DNA of 64,000 nucleotides from Epilithonimonas xixisoli (GCF_004365655.1 NZ_SOEO01000003.1:124001-188000); one strand, 5' to 3'; positions 24,836 through 34,419 are shown, counted from the first letter of the stretch. Notes: generated by a model from the sequence alone, not told the origin. Translations and numbers: made by a program.

Positions 24836-25464
24836 AAAAAGCACTTTTATTCATCAACGGCGAACCACCAAAAGAATTTCCAAATCTGTCAGATTATGAG
24901 TTAATTGCTTGTACAGATGGTGCTTTTCATTATTTGAAAGATTTGAATTTTCCATTAGATAAATTGGATTTTATTTCCGGCGATTTTGATTCTTACACAG
25001 AGTCCTTCGACTCCGCTCAGGATGACAGACAGTACGATTTTGAAATCATAGAGACGCCTGACCAGAACAAAACCGATTTTCATAAAGCAATAGAAATTAT
25101 TCTTGAGAAAGGTTTTGAAAACATTGATGTTTACGGCGCAAGTGGAGGTGAGCAAGACCATTTTCTTGGGAACTTGAGTGTCGCTTTTGCTTTTAAAGAT
25201 AAAGCAAATCTTCAGTTTTTTGATGATTATTCGTCATATTACTTTATCCCGAAAAAATTCACAATTTCTGATGTCAAAGGAAAAATGATTTCCTTAATGC
25301 CTTTTCCAATTGCCAAAAACATCGAAACCAAAGGATTGAAATGGCCTTTGTACAAAGAAGATTTGATTCTCGGAGAAAGAATCGGAACTCGAAATATTGC
25401 TGAAAATAAAGAGGTTGTGATTAAATATAAAAAAGGCGATTTGCTGATTTTTGTCGGGAATTAA
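24832..25464 (+). CDS. Thiamine pyrophosphokinase, with repeat-derived in-frame insertion
   Basis: Transfers pyrophosphate from ATP to thiamine, forming TPP. The 210 residues show the TPK order: ACTDGAFHYL (near 27), ISGDFDS (48-54), ETPDQNKTDFHKAI (72-85) and GASGGEQDHFLGN (near 103). The start is a TTG overlapping the upstream stop (TTGA). Between GDFDS and EIIETPD lies ESFDSAQDDR (58-67), encoded by 25003-25027, which reads as a copy of a dispersed palindromic DNA repeat I recognise from other bacteria. The insert falls in a surface loop before the Mg-binding motif, so activity may be kept. Confidence 0.9.
   Translation: MKKALLFINGEPPKEFPNLSDYELIACTDGAFHYLKDLNFPLDKLDFISGDFDSYTESFDSAQDDRQYDFEIIETPDQNKTDFHKAIEIILEKGFENIDVYGASGGEQDHFLGNLSVAFAFKDKANLQFFDDYSSYYFIPKKFTISDVKGKMISLMPFPIAKNIETKGLKWPLYKEDLILGERIGTRNIAENKEVVIKYKKGDLLIFVGN
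25003..25027 (+). repeat. Dispersed repeat inserted in frame in the thiamine pyrophosphokinase gene
   Basis: The segment TCCTTCGACTCCGCTCAGGA plus TGACA matches a repeat I remember from many genomes (usually seen as GTCATCCTGAGCGGAGTCG). It has TCCT/AGGA ends. It adds ESFDSAQDDR to the protein without shifting the frame. Confidence 0.7.
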
Positions 25465-25554
25465 TTCATTAATTTTTATAGAATTATTAACGTATATATT
25501 CAGTTTTTTTAATCATTTTTGTACCGTAAAACAATTAAATTTTTTTAGCCAGAA

Positions 25555-26946
25555 ATGAAAATAAAATATTCTGAACTAATTGACCAAACGCTCTATTTTC
25601 CTACAGAAGAATTCAATGTAGAAGAGAATAGTCTGAAATTTCACGACATCAACCTGATGGAAGTTGTGGAAAAATTCGGAACTCCTTTGAAGTTCAATTA
25701 TTTACCAAAAATTTCTCAGAATATTGAAAGGGCAAAATTCTGGTTCAAGGAAGCTTTTGAAAAGAACGATTACCAAAAAACTTACAGATATTGCTACTGC
25801 ACGAAGTCCAGCCATTTTGCTTTTGTAGTAGAAGAAGCGTTGAAAAATGACATCAGTCTGGAAACATCTTCCGCTTACGATATGGACATCGTGAAATCCC
25901 TTTATGACAAAGGAAAAGTGACGAAAGATATCGAAGTAATTTGCAATGGTTTTAAAACCGACGATTATTTGGTGAAAATTTCTGATTTGATTAATAGCGG
26001 TTTCGAAAATATCACACCGATTCTTGATAATTATAGAGAACTGGATAAGCTGACAGAAAGCATCGACAGAACTTTTAACATCGGAATCAGAATCGCAGCG
26101 GAGGAAGAACCGAAGTTCGAATTTTACACCTCAAGATTAGGAATAGGATACAAAGATATCATCCCATATTACAGTCAGAAAATCGCTGAACATCCGAATG
26201 CAAGGTTGAAAATGCTTCACTTTTTCATCAACACAGGAATCAAAGATACGGCGTACTATTGGAACGAATTGTACAAATGTCTCCGCGTCTATGCAAGATT
26301 GAAAAAAATTGCGCCGGAAGTTGATTCTCTTAATATTGGTGGTGGTTTTCCAATCAAAACTTCACTTAATTTCGATTATGACTATCAATATATGGTCAAC
26401 GAAATTGTTTCTCAAATTAAAAAATTCTGTGAGGAAGAAGGTGTTGAAGAACCAAATATCTACACCGAATTCGGAAGTTTTACGGTTGGAGAAAGTGGTG
26501 GACATTTGTATAAAATCATTTCTCAGAAACGTCAAAACGACAGAGAAAAATGGAATATGATTGACTCATCATTTATGACGACTTTGCCTGACACTTGGGC
26601 GATTTCCCGTCACTTCATTATGTTGCCATTGAATCGTTGGGAAGATTCCTACGAAAGGGTTTTTCTTGGTGGATTGACTTGTGATTCAGATGATTATTAC
26701 AATTCCGAACAGCATACGAATGCAATTTATCTTCCGGTTTTCAATGAGACAAAATCTTTGTACATCGGATTTTTCCACACGGGCGCTTATCAGGAAACGA
26801 TTGGCGGTTACGGCGGTGTTCACCACTGTTTGATGCCTCAGCCAAAACATATTTTGATTGATAAGGACGAAGATGGAAACTTTACTTATGAATTGTTCCG
26901 AGAAGAGCAAAGAGCGGAAGATGTTCTGAAGCTTTTGGGATATTAA
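25555..26946 (+). CDS. Arginine decarboxylase, PLP fold III
   Basis: 463-residue alanine-racemase-fold decarboxylase, in Bacteroidetes annotated as biosynthetic arginine decarboxylase, giving agmatine for polyamine synthesis. The PLP lysine is probably K84 in YCYCTKSSHFAF. Other marks are IGIRIAAEE, LHFFINTGIKD, the phosphate-binding LNIGGGFPIKT near 258-268 and the C-terminal GGYGGVHHC. It is shorter than E. coli SpeA (658) but normal for this group. No other polyamine gene adjoins it. Related decarboxylases for other diamino acids share the fold, so substrate is inferred from family memory. Confidence 0.88.
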   Translation: MKIKYSELIDQTLYFPTEEFNVEENSLKFHDINLMEVVEKFGTPLKFNYLPKISQNIERAKFWFKEAFEKNDYQKTYRYCYCTKSSHFAFVVEEALKNDISLETSSAYDMDIVKSLYDKGKVTKDIEVICNGFKTDDYLVKISDLINSGFENITPILDNYRELDKLTESIDRTFNIGIRIAAEEEPKFEFYTSRLGIGYKDIIPYYSQKIAEHPNARLKMLHFFINTGIKDTAYYWNELYKCLRVYARLKKIAPEVDSLNIGGGFPIKTSLNFDYDYQYMVNEIVSQIKKFCEEEGVEEPNIYTEFGSFTVGESGGHLYKIISQKRQNDREKWNMIDSSFMTTLPDTWAISRHFIMLPLNRWEDSYERVFLGGLTCDSDDYYNSEQHTNAIYLPVFNETKSLYIGFFHTGAYQETIGGYGGVHHCLMPQPKHILIDKDEDGNFTYELFREEQRAEDVLKLLGY

Positions 26947-27010
26947 AATAGCAGATGATTTGAAATTCCAATCAATCAATTTCAAGTAGAGGAATCTAAA
27001 TTCTAAACAT

Positions 27011-27045
27011 AAAAAAAGGGCTTTTCAATCTGAAAAGCCTTTTTT
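27011..27045. terminator. Bidirectional terminator
   Basis: AAAAGGGCTTTTC pairs with GAAAAGCCTTTT around a short loop, with A and T runs on both sides; it ends both the decarboxylase gene and the converging T9SS gene. Confidence 0.9.
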
Positions 27046-27061
27046 CGTTAATAAAGAAAAC

Positions 27062-28333
27062 CTATTTTTTAATGATTTTCTCTGTTGTTTTAGCACCATT
27101 GATATCGGTCATTATCAACAAATAATTTCCGCGTGCGATATTTGAAATATCAAATTCTCTTTCTTTTGCATCTAACGTTTTAATTATCTTACCAGTATAA
27201 TCTGAAAGCTTAATTTCCGTGAATTTTTTATCTGTATCAATCTTCAAATAATTGGAAACAGGATTAGGATAAACAGTGATCTTGTTTGCCTTCAAAAGAT
27301 TCTCTACAGCCAATGATTTATCTTTTACAATCACGATTTTGCCTGTTGTGACGTTGGTGCCGTAGTTGTAGGAGTATGTTGTGAAAGCATAGCAACCAGC
27401 GCCACAAGAAGTCATCGATTTTGTAGTTCCTTGAACGTTTGGAATTGGTGTACTGTCTTTCAGCAAGAAAGTATTTGGATTGAATCTCTTGAAAGTGATA
27501 TTCCCGGAAGAATATTCAGAACTTGCATAGGCTACAGATTGAGTAGCTGTGTCAAAAGTATTTGCGCCTGTTGTATTTGTAAATTGACCCAGCAAGAATG
27601 GCGTTCCAGCTGAGATGTCAACTACTTTTCCGTCTGTAGAATACAAAAAATTACCTTCTCTTATAAAATCAATACTGAAGTTGGAAAAGAGATTGGGATA
27701 AACGGTGCCTTGTGTTGCTCCTGAAGAGGTAATGTTGACTTTTCTCAAGCCAAATTCAGTAGTTTCGTTATTATATCCCCAAAGTAGATTGTTGCTTGCG
27801 AATTCGATTCTGTTGCTTCCGGTGTGATCTTGGGTGGTAGTAGGTCTTCTTACATCGTTGTCATAGATTGCAACGCCTTCGTGTTTTGGAGAGAAACCCA
27901 CATTCCTTCTAGAGATAGCAATTGTATTAGGGTTTCCTGGCATCACCTCCATGTCTTCTACAAACAAAGCTCCAAGCGAAGGATCAGCACCTAATGAGAA
28001 TTGTAAGTTGACAGATTTGCTGGCTATGTCCCATCTTCTTACCAGAGAGGCGCTTTCAAAACCAACATATAGATATTGATTGTTATCAGAAATAGCTAGT
28101 ACATTTGGTTCGCTGCCAATGAAATAAGTATTTTCAAGAGTTTGGCTTACTGGATCTATGACGCCGATGCTGTTTCCGTTTGCGCCATTTGCGCTTGGAA
28201 TGCTGGCGTAGATTTTTTTCGCATTTGAGTCATAAATGACCTGATTTGCAATGATATCGAGGACTTTCACTTCTAACTGAGCGTTACAAAATAATCCTGC
28301 GAAGAGTAATGAAAATGATAGAGTTGTACGCAT
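27062..28333 (-). CDS. T9SS type A sorting-domain protein, propeller-like
   Basis: 423 residues with a signal peptide (LLFAGLFCNAQ), a repetitive beta-rich body (about 25-340) that reads like a YVTN/WD-type propeller (KIYASIPSANGANGNSIGV, NNQYLYVGFESASLVRRWD), and a C-terminal type IX secretion domain (about 350-423: ITVYPNPVSNYLKI, KLSDYTGKII, FDISNIARGNYLLI). It is exported to the cell surface or medium. Function beyond export unknown. Confidence 0.85.
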   Translation of the reverse strand: MRTTLSFSLLFAGLFCNAQLEVKVLDIIANQVIYDSNAKKIYASIPSANGANGNSIGVIDPVSQTLENTYFIGSEPNVLAISDNNQYLYVGFESASLVRRWDIASKSVNLQFSLGADPSLGALFVEDMEVMPGNPNTIAISRRNVGFSPKHEGVAIYDNDVRRPTTTQDHTGSNRIEFASNNLLWGYNNETTEFGLRKVNITSSGATQGTVYPNLFSNFSIDFIREGNFLYSTDGKVVDISAGTPFLLGQFTNTTGANTFDTATQSVAYASSEYSSGNITFKRFNPNTFLLKDSTPIPNVQGTTKSMTSCGAGCYAFTTYSYNYGTNVTTGKIVIVKDKSLAVENLLKANKITVYPNPVSNYLKIDTDKKFTEIKLSDYTGKIIKTLDAKEREFDISNIARGNYLLIMTDINGAKTTEKIIKK

Positions 28334-28411
28334 TAATTTTTTTTTGCAAAAATACAGTTTTTATCTATAAGTGAATGACTTCCGACTAAATTCTACGAAC
28401 TTTAAATGTTA

Positions 28412-28446
28412 AAAAAAGCGTCCCGATATTTTCGGGACGCTTTTTT
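28412..28446. terminator. Bidirectional terminator
   Basis: AAGCGTCCCGA pairs with TCGGGACGCTT, flanked by six A and six T. It lies between the start of the T9SS gene and the end of the nitroreductase gene, so it mainly serves the latter. Confidence 0.92.
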
Positions 28447-28450
28447 CTAT

Positions 28451-29083
28451 TTATTTTAATTCTGTGATGAATTCTTCGTTTGGCGTTCTGTATTTTTTCA
28501 GATTTACCAGCCAGTCTCCGCTTGTGTCTCTGTAACCTAAAGGCAGAATCACAACGCTTTTGAGACCTTTTTCTCTCAAGCCTAAAAGTTCGTCAAGCGC
28601 ATTCATATCAAAACCTTCCATTGGTGTCGCATCTACTTTTTGTTCAGCGGCCGCGGCAATTGCCAATGCAAAAGAAATGTAAGCTTGTTTTGCTGCGTGA
28701 GTTGCGTGCCATTCACTTCCAAGTGGTTCGTACATTCCCCAAAGTCTGGCTTTGTAGTCGTCCATCGCTTCGGTTGGAATTCCTCTTTCTGCAGTCGTTT
28801 TTTCGAAAACTTCAGAAATACTGTTGTGAGAATAGCCGTCCCAAGCTGCCCAAACCAAAAGGTGAGAACCATCCGTAATCTGAGCTTGATCCCAAGAGAT
28901 TGGTTTTATTTTTTCTAATAATTCTCTGTTTGTGATTACGAAAATCCTGTAAGGTTGTAATCCTGAGGAAGAAGGCGCCAATCTTGCGACTTCCAAAATG
29001 TAATCTACTTTATCTTGAGGAACGATTTCTCCGTTCATTTTCTTTGTTGCATAACGCCAGTTTAAGTCTTCTAATAAGCTCAT
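28451..29083 (-). CDS. NAD(P)H-dependent nitroreductase family protein
   Basis: 211-residue FMN-dependent oxidoreductase of the NfsB type. It has LNWRYATKKMNGE (FMN phosphate-binding Arg/Lys), EVARLAPSSSGLQPYRIFV, and the C-terminal LGLREKGLKSVVILPLGYR. I chose the ATG at 29083. A gene for an HxlR-type regulator is transcribed divergently, the standard arrangement for redox or electrophile-induced reductases. Physiological substrate unknown. Confidence 0.9.
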   Translation of the reverse strand: MSLLEDLNWRYATKKMNGEIVPQDKVDYILEVARLAPSSSGLQPYRIFVITNRELLEKIKPISWDQAQITDGSHLLVWAAWDGYSHNSISEVFEKTTAERGIPTEAMDDYKARLWGMYEPLGSEWHATHAAKQAYISFALAIAAAAEQKVDATPMEGFDMNALDELLGLREKGLKSVVILPLGYRDTSGDWLVNLKKYRTPNEEFITELK

Positions 29084-29233
29084 TTTCAATAATTTTTTAA
29101 TTGAGAGTACAAAGGTAAAGAAGAAAAGTTTATATTTGTAATTAAGTTACAAAATGTTACTGTTACTAAAAAGTAACCTATTTGATAATTAATGAGTTAA
29201 TAAATTGATAGAATGAAATTATAATCTTTATTT

Positions 29234-29602
29234 ATGATGAAAAATACAGACGGTATGAAAATTAAATGTTGTAAAACCAATCTTCTTGCGGTTCAGGATA
29301 CCATGGATATTTTGAAAGGTCGTTGGAAAGTCCAGATCATTGCAGCGCTGTGTTATAACAAAATGCGTTTTTCTGATTTGCAAAAAGAGATTGCAGGCGT
29401 TTCTGCAAAAATGCTCAGTAGCGAATTGAAAGATTTAGAAATCAATCAATTGGTGAGTAGAACTGTTCTCAATACGCAACCTATCAGTGTAGAATATGAA
29501 TTGACAGATTACGGACGAACACTGAAAAAAATCATTGAACATCTTGCAGATTGGGGCGTTGAACACAGAAAAAAAATTATCGGAAAAGTAATGGAAAACT
29601 AA
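29234..29602 (+). CDS. HxlR-family transcriptional regulator
   Basis: 122-residue winged-helix regulator. It shows the family core: DTMDILKGRWKVQIIAAL, RFSDLQKEIAGVSAKMLSSELKDLE and VEYELTDYGRTLKKII. Cys13 and Cys14 in IKCCKTN near the N-terminus are in the place where HxlR/QorR/HypR proteins carry a redox-sensing Cys. It is divergent from the nitroreductase gene and probably controls it. Confidence 0.92.
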   Translation: MMKNTDGMKIKCCKTNLLAVQDTMDILKGRWKVQIIAALCYNKMRFSDLQKEIAGVSAKMLSSELKDLEINQLVSRTVLNTQPISVEYELTDYGRTLKKIIEHLADWGVEHRKKIIGKVMEN

Positions 29603-29629
29603 ATGAGATTAATAATATAAATATTAGGC

Positions 29630-29660
29630 ATAAAAAACTTCCAATTAGGAAGTTTTTTAT
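29630..29660. terminator. Bidirectional terminator
   Basis: Thirteen-base arms ATAAAAAACTTCC and GGAAGTTTTTTAT around a five-base loop, between the converging HxlR and hypothetical genes. Confidence 0.92.
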
Positions 29661-29672
29661 GTAAGTCTAAAA

Positions 29673-30398
29673 TTACTTAGAAGAATTTGCTTCTTCTGCC
29701 GGTTTTACATATTCGCTGTAACTAATCGGCGAATATACTTTTTGCTGAAGATTACTATATTTTTTCGCTTTCCAGAAATTTTCATCAAATTTTTTCGAAA
29801 TCGTTACAGAACAAATAGGGTTATTTTTAGTGATTTTCAATTTGACTAATGTGATGTAATTAACGTCGGAATAGAAAAACTGAGGAATTTTTTCAGAAGA
29901 TTCTTGTACTTCTCCGTTTGCGTAACTGACTGACCATTTGTATGTGTAACTTGTAGGATTTCCGTTGGGAAAAAAGGAAATGATAGATTCACTCACTTTC
30001 ACGTCTTTGAAATCATCAACTGGGATTCCACAGCTATTTTCTATAATATTTTGCTTTGATTCTTTCACCGCAGGAGTTGCGGCGACTAGAGCTGGGACAG
30101 CAACATTTATAATCTTTTCACATTGTTGCAAACCTTGATTTGTAAAAACAGAAACGGATATGGTGCTTTTTCCAATCTGTGAACTTGAAACATCTATTTT
30201 GTTGGTTTTCGTTTTGCCATCAATTTTAATGTTAAGATCAGAAGATTTCCACGAGTAGCACTCATCACACTGTGCTTTTGCATCCACAGTTAGGGATGTT
30301 GTTTCATTGGGTTTGATGTTGTCATTTCCCGCAATAGTACATTGCGCATAAGTTGAGCTAGCCAGAAAACCGGCAGCCAGTAATAATAAATTTTTCAT
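29673..30398 (-). CDS. Hypothetical secreted protein
   Basis: 241 residues with a signal peptide (LLAAGFLASSTYAQ). The N-terminal part (about 20-100) looks like an immunoglobulin or PKD-like sandwich (NETTSLTVDAKAQCDECYSWKSSD, STISVSVFTNQG). A second half has YTYKWSVSYANGEVQESS and KLKITKNNPICSVTISKKF. There is no T9SS sorting domain at the end. I do not recognise the family. Several Cys suggest disulfides in the periplasm. Confidence 0.7.
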   Translation of the reverse strand: MKNLLLLAAGFLASSTYAQCTIAGNDNIKPNETTSLTVDAKAQCDECYSWKSSDLNIKIDGKTKTNKIDVSSSQIGKSTISVSVFTNQGLQQCEKIINVAVPALVAATPAVKESKQNIIENSCGIPVDDFKDVKVSESIISFFPNGNPTSYTYKWSVSYANGEVQESSEKIPQFFYSDVNYITLVKLKITKNNPICSVTISKKFDENFWKAKKYSNLQQKVYSPISYSEYVKPAEEANSSK

Positions 30399-30438
30399 CG
30401 TTTTGTGTTTTTACTTTCCTAATTCATCATAGCAAAAT

Positions 30439-32067
30439 TTATACCTGAATAACTCCGAGGTTAAATTTTTCTGTAATTGGGGAATGATTTGCTGCTTCTA
30501 TTCCCATGCTTATCCATTTTCTTGTATCTAGAGGGTTGATGATTGCGTCTGTCCAAAGTCTTGCCGCAGCGTAAGTCGGTTGGAGCTGTCTGTTGTAATC
30601 TTTTAGGATTTTATCCAGAATTTCTTTTCTTTCCTCTTCAGAAATTTCTTTTCCTTGTTTTTTGAGCGATGATTCCTGGATTTGGAGCAAGACATTTCCG
30701 GCTTGAGATCCGCCCATAACAGCTAATTCTGCCCACGGCCACGCAACGATCAATCTTGGGTCGTAAGCTTTTCCGCACATAGCATAGTTTCCTGCGCCAT
30801 AAGAATTTCCTGTGATGATGGTGAATTTCGGAACAACTGAGTTGGAAACTGCATTCACCATCTTTGCACCATCTTTGATGATTCCACCTTGCTCTGACTT
30901 GGATCCAACCATAAATCCGGTCACATCCTGAAGGAAAACCAAGGGGATTTTTCTCTGATTACAATTGGCGATAAATCTCGTTGCTTTATCCGCAGAATCT
31001 GAATATATAACGCCTCCGAACTGCATTTCGCCTTTTCCGCTTTTGACTAATTTTCTTTGATTGGCAACAATTCCCACGCTCCAACCGTCAACTCGAGCAG
31101 TACAGCAGATGATGCTTTTTCCGTAATCTGGCTTATATTCCTCATATTCAGAATTGTCAACCAGACATTTGATGATTTCGAAAGTGTCATATTGCTCGGA
31201 TCTTACGGCTGGCATGATTCCAAAAATGTTGTCTGGATTCTCTTTTGGAGGAAAACTTTCTATCCTGTCAAATCCAGCTTTTTCATAATCACCAATGGAC
31301 TTCATAATATTTTTGATTCTATCCAAAGCGTCTTTGTCATCTTTAGCTTTGTAATCTACGACGCCGGAGATAGAGCTGTGCATTGTTGCGCCGCCCAAAG
31401 CTTCATTGTCGATAGATTCGCCAATTGCTGCCTTTACAAGATAACTTCCGGCTAGAAAAATACTTCCTGTTTTATCTACAATCATGGCTTCGTCACTCAT
31501 AATTGGAAGGTAAGCTCCTCCTGCCACGCAACTCCCCATAATTGCAGAAATTTGGATAATGCCGGACGAACTCATCTTCGCATTGTTTCGGAAAATTCTT
31601 CCAAACATTTCTTTGTCTGGGAAAATCTCATCTTGCATTGGCAGGTAAACGCCAGCAGAATCTACCAAATAAATGATTGGCAAACGATTTTCCATAGCAA
31701 TTTCCTGCGCTCTCAAATTCTTCTTCCCTGTGATAGGAAACCAAGCTCCAGCCTTTACAGTAGCGTCATTTGCTACAACGATGCATTGCTTTCCGGAGAC
31801 ATATCCTATTTTCACAATCACGCCACCAGCAGGACAACCACCTTCTTTTTCATACATCTCATAGCCTGCAAATGCGCCAACTTCAATAGATTCCGAATTT
31901 TTATCGAAAAGATAATCCAATCTTTCTCTGGCGGTCATTTTTCCTTGATCTCGTTGTTTTTGAAGCGCTTTTTCACCGCCTCCCAATTTGATTTTTGTTA
32001 AGGTTTTTTTGATCTCAGAAAGTTTCAGTTTATTGATGTCCTCTCGTTTATTGAATTCTAAATCCAT
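30439..32067 (-). CDS. Acyl-CoA carboxylase carboxyltransferase (beta) subunit
   Basis: 542-residue carboxyltransferase of the propionyl/methylcrotonyl-CoA carboxylase family, transferring CO2 from biotin to an acyl-CoA. N-terminal GGGEKALQKQRDQGKMTARERLDYLFD, acyl-CoA-binding GGAYLPIMSDEAMIVDKTG and the biotin-side motif GNSYGAGNYAMCGKAY are clear. The biotin-carrying alpha subunit is not in this window, so the substrate (propionyl, methylcrotonyl or geranyl) cannot be decided; the ELAVMGGSQAGNVL signature fits methylcrotonyl- or propionyl-CoA. Confidence 0.9.
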   Translation of the reverse strand: MDLEFNKREDINKLKLSEIKKTLTKIKLGGGEKALQKQRDQGKMTARERLDYLFDKNSESIEVGAFAGYEMYEKEGGCPAGGVIVKIGYVSGKQCIVVANDATVKAGAWFPITGKKNLRAQEIAMENRLPIIYLVDSAGVYLPMQDEIFPDKEMFGRIFRNNAKMSSSGIIQISAIMGSCVAGGAYLPIMSDEAMIVDKTGSIFLAGSYLVKAAIGESIDNEALGGATMHSSISGVVDYKAKDDKDALDRIKNIMKSIGDYEKAGFDRIESFPPKENPDNIFGIMPAVRSEQYDTFEIIKCLVDNSEYEEYKPDYGKSIICCTARVDGWSVGIVANQRKLVKSGKGEMQFGGVIYSDSADKATRFIANCNQRKIPLVFLQDVTGFMVGSKSEQGGIIKDGAKMVNAVSNSVVPKFTIITGNSYGAGNYAMCGKAYDPRLIVAWPWAELAVMGGSQAGNVLLQIQESSLKKQGKEISEEERKEILDKILKDYNRQLQPTYAAARLWTDAIINPLDTRKWISMGIEAANHSPITEKFNLGVIQV

Positions 32068-32159
32068 TATTTTTTTCTTTGGCGTCTAAGATAAACTTTT
32101 TTTAGAAAAATGATTACAGTTAAATGATGCAGATCAATGATGTGCTTTTTTTATGATGA

Positions 32160-32193
32160 AAAATCCATCCTACAGAAGCAAGATGGATTTTTT
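32160..32193 (-). terminator. Terminator of the large T9SS protein gene
   Basis: AAAATCCATC pairs with GATGGATTTT with a 12-base loop and flanking A/T runs, 16 bases past the stop at 32209. Confidence 0.85.
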
Positions 32194-32208
32194 CAAAAAC
32201 ATTAATTT

Positions 32209-34419
32209 TTAAAGGATAACTTTTTTAGTTTTGATTCCAGTTTTTTGAATCACTTTCACAATGTAAAATCCTTTAGCAAATGAAGTTGTGTTGATATTAA
32301 CATTCGCAGCGTTGTAATCTTTTGACAAAACAAGTTTTCCAGCAGCATCATAAATCTCAACTTTATTAATGTTTTGAGAATCTCTAATTACCAATCCTAA
32401 ACTATTTTTTGCAATGATGAGTTGATACTTTGTAATGTTATCCGTTCCTAAAACAGAGTTTTGATAGATAATTTTGAAACGGCTATTGTCTTCAATGGCA
32501 TCTGTGAAGAATGTATAATGCCCATCTTGCAAATTGTGAATATTCCCGTTAAAATTATCTTGTAAATAAATAGCTTGGCTAGCATCTTGTGAGAAAATAC
32601 CGTCTTTTCCGTCAATTGCTATCACATGGTTTCCAGCTGTTGAGCTTTTAATTCCAAGATCAACAATGTCATTGGTCTCAAAAGGATTTGCTCTAGCTTG
32701 TATTTGCAGTCTGTGAGCACCAACGTTTGAGAAAAAAGAATCATTTCCAACACTTAGAAGGTCTGCGTCGTAATCTGGATCATAATCATTGGTTGCGTTG
32801 TCGTTGTAGGCAACTAAGATTGTATTACCTACATTTTGAGGTGATACTAATTTCAGCCAATATCTATTCAAAGTTTCTGGCTCTTCTTCTTCTTCTTCTT
32901 CTTCAGATTTGTTCGATTGATTCTTATTAAAAAATATAGAGTCTGATGTATTGGAAGATCGGATATTATTATTGAAAAGCAATGGAGCATTATCATATTT
33001 AGCTTGCACAATAAAGCCTTGTCCAACTTTGGTAAAAGCTAAAGGTCTTAATGACACCACTTCTATGCTTGTTGAGATGTAAGTTGGACCTACGCCGCCA
33101 ACGCCAGCAACATATGTTGCGTAATTATTCCCTGCATAGCTCGATCCTTGTTGCGATTTTACTTCATTCAGATTTGTCCAAAACCATTGTTTGTTATAAA
33201 TAGAATTTCTGTTATTGCTGTAATTGAATAAACTGCTGAAATTAATATTAGATGGGTAAGGATTTCCTACAAGATTATAGCCCTTGTCTGCACCAGCACT
33301 TCTTTTTAGATTGATACTTATCAATCCTGAATTTGGAACGCCTGTGAAAGTGAAATTCTCATTAGTTGGTGTCGCGACTGCGTAACTGTTTTTACCTCGG
33401 ATTGCATAACCAATTCCAGCTTGGAAAGTAGAACTAGCATCAAGTCCTGTCGCTTCAAGTAGGTCGTTTACTTCATTATAACGATAGAAGCGATTGGTTG
33501 GCGTGCCTACCGAGAAATTAAAAAGATTTTGCCCAGAAACAGGTGAACTCCAGTAGTTGTAATCCATCCTTTTAAGATTTGCTCTTCTGTGAACAATGGC
33601 ATTGCCGGATCCCGAGTAAATATCTCCTAATTCCTGTAAAAAGGTAGCGTTGTTTTCTACTACCAAAGTGCCATTGTTTACAACATTTCCATATGATTTT
33701 AAAGAAAATCCTTCTGCAATGGTTACGATATTACCGGAATTAATAGTCATATTGTCTGTAGCGAAGACACTGTTAATGTTAAGATTTCCGTTTATAATGG
33801 CGTTGGTCTGGCTTCCAGGTTCACCATTGTCCCAAGAACTTCCATTCCAGGTAGAGTGATCTACAATGGTAAAATTAGCTTTGTAGGTACTTCCGCTGTT
33901 ATTAAGAAGTACCGTTCCGGAACCTGTAGTCATTTCGTAGTATATTTCAATGGTGTAAGTTCCTGCAGTTTCTACGACGCTGTTAGGTGGACCAGCAGAG
34001 ATAGCAATTCCATCGCCGCTTTCTATTTTTCTCCAAGTCTCATTTTCTCCTCCACATCCGTTAGCAGCGCCGCTGATTCTTGCATAGCTCAATGCTGTGA
34101 ATGCGCCAGGTGTAGTTCCAACTTTAAAAGCTCTGTAATGCATTGTTACCGCAGAGATAGTTTCGGATGTGCACCTAGAGACTTTAGCTTCTCCACCCAT
34201 CAATCGGAGTGAGTGTTTTCCTAAGAGTGATGTTCCAAGATCTGCTGCGTCATAAACGGTTCTTCCGCTGCAACCTCCACCATTATCGATGCAGTAATAT
34301 TTAATCGTGCCTGCAGATGCGCCTCGTTGTTTGAAAGCGGGAAATCCACCTGTGAAAGTTTGGGAATTCAATAAACCAAAAGTGATGGTTCCTAATAAGA
34401 GTAAAAATATTTTTTTCAT
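32209..34419 (-). CDS. T9SS type A sorting-domain protein, large
   Basis: 736 residues: signal peptide (LLLGTITFGLLNSQ), an N-terminal beta-rich region (about 20-190), a stretch typical of flavobacterial surface proteins (NGNLNINSVFATDNMTINSG, YNYWSSPVSGQNL, YNLVGNPYPSNI), a run of eight Glu near residue 510 coded by a GAA microsatellite, and a C-terminal type IX sorting domain (about 665-736, KVEIYDAAGKLVLSKDY and FAKGFYIVKVIQK). It is exported and probably anchored on the surface. Function unknown. Confidence 0.85.
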   Translation of the reverse strand: MKKIFLLLLGTITFGLLNSQTFTGGFPAFKQRGASAGTIKYYCIDNGGGCSGRTVYDAADLGTSLLGKHSLRLMGGEAKVSRCTSETISAVTMHYRAFKVGTTPGAFTALSYARISGAANGCGGENETWRKIESGDGIAISAGPPNSVVETAGTYTIEIYYEMTTGSGTVLLNNSGSTYKANFTIVDHSTWNGSSWDNGEPGSQTNAIINGNLNINSVFATDNMTINSGNIVTIAEGFSLKSYGNVVNNGTLVVENNATFLQELGDIYSGSGNAIVHRRANLKRMDYNYWSSPVSGQNLFNFSVGTPTNRFYRYNEVNDLLEATGLDASSTFQAGIGYAIRGKNSYAVATPTNENFTFTGVPNSGLISINLKRSAGADKGYNLVGNPYPSNINFSSLFNYSNNRNSIYNKQWFWTNLNEVKSQQGSSYAGNNYATYVAGVGGVGPTYISTSIEVVSLRPLAFTKVGQGFIVQAKYDNAPLLFNNNIRSSNTSDSIFFNKNQSNKSEEEEEEEEPETLNRYWLKLVSPQNVGNTILVAYNDNATNDYDPDYDADLLSVGNDSFFSNVGAHRLQIQARANPFETNDIVDLGIKSSTAGNHVIAIDGKDGIFSQDASQAIYLQDNFNGNIHNLQDGHYTFFTDAIEDNSRFKIIYQNSVLGTDNITKYQLIIAKNSLGLVIRDSQNINKVEIYDAAGKLVLSKDYNAANVNINTTSFAKGFYIVKVIQKTGIKTKKVIL
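32880..32904. repeat. GAA/TTC trinucleotide microsatellite in coding sequence
   Basis: About eight tandem TTC (GAA on the coding strand) triplets encoding eight Glu in the large T9SS protein. Changes in copy number would keep the frame. Confidence 0.9.
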
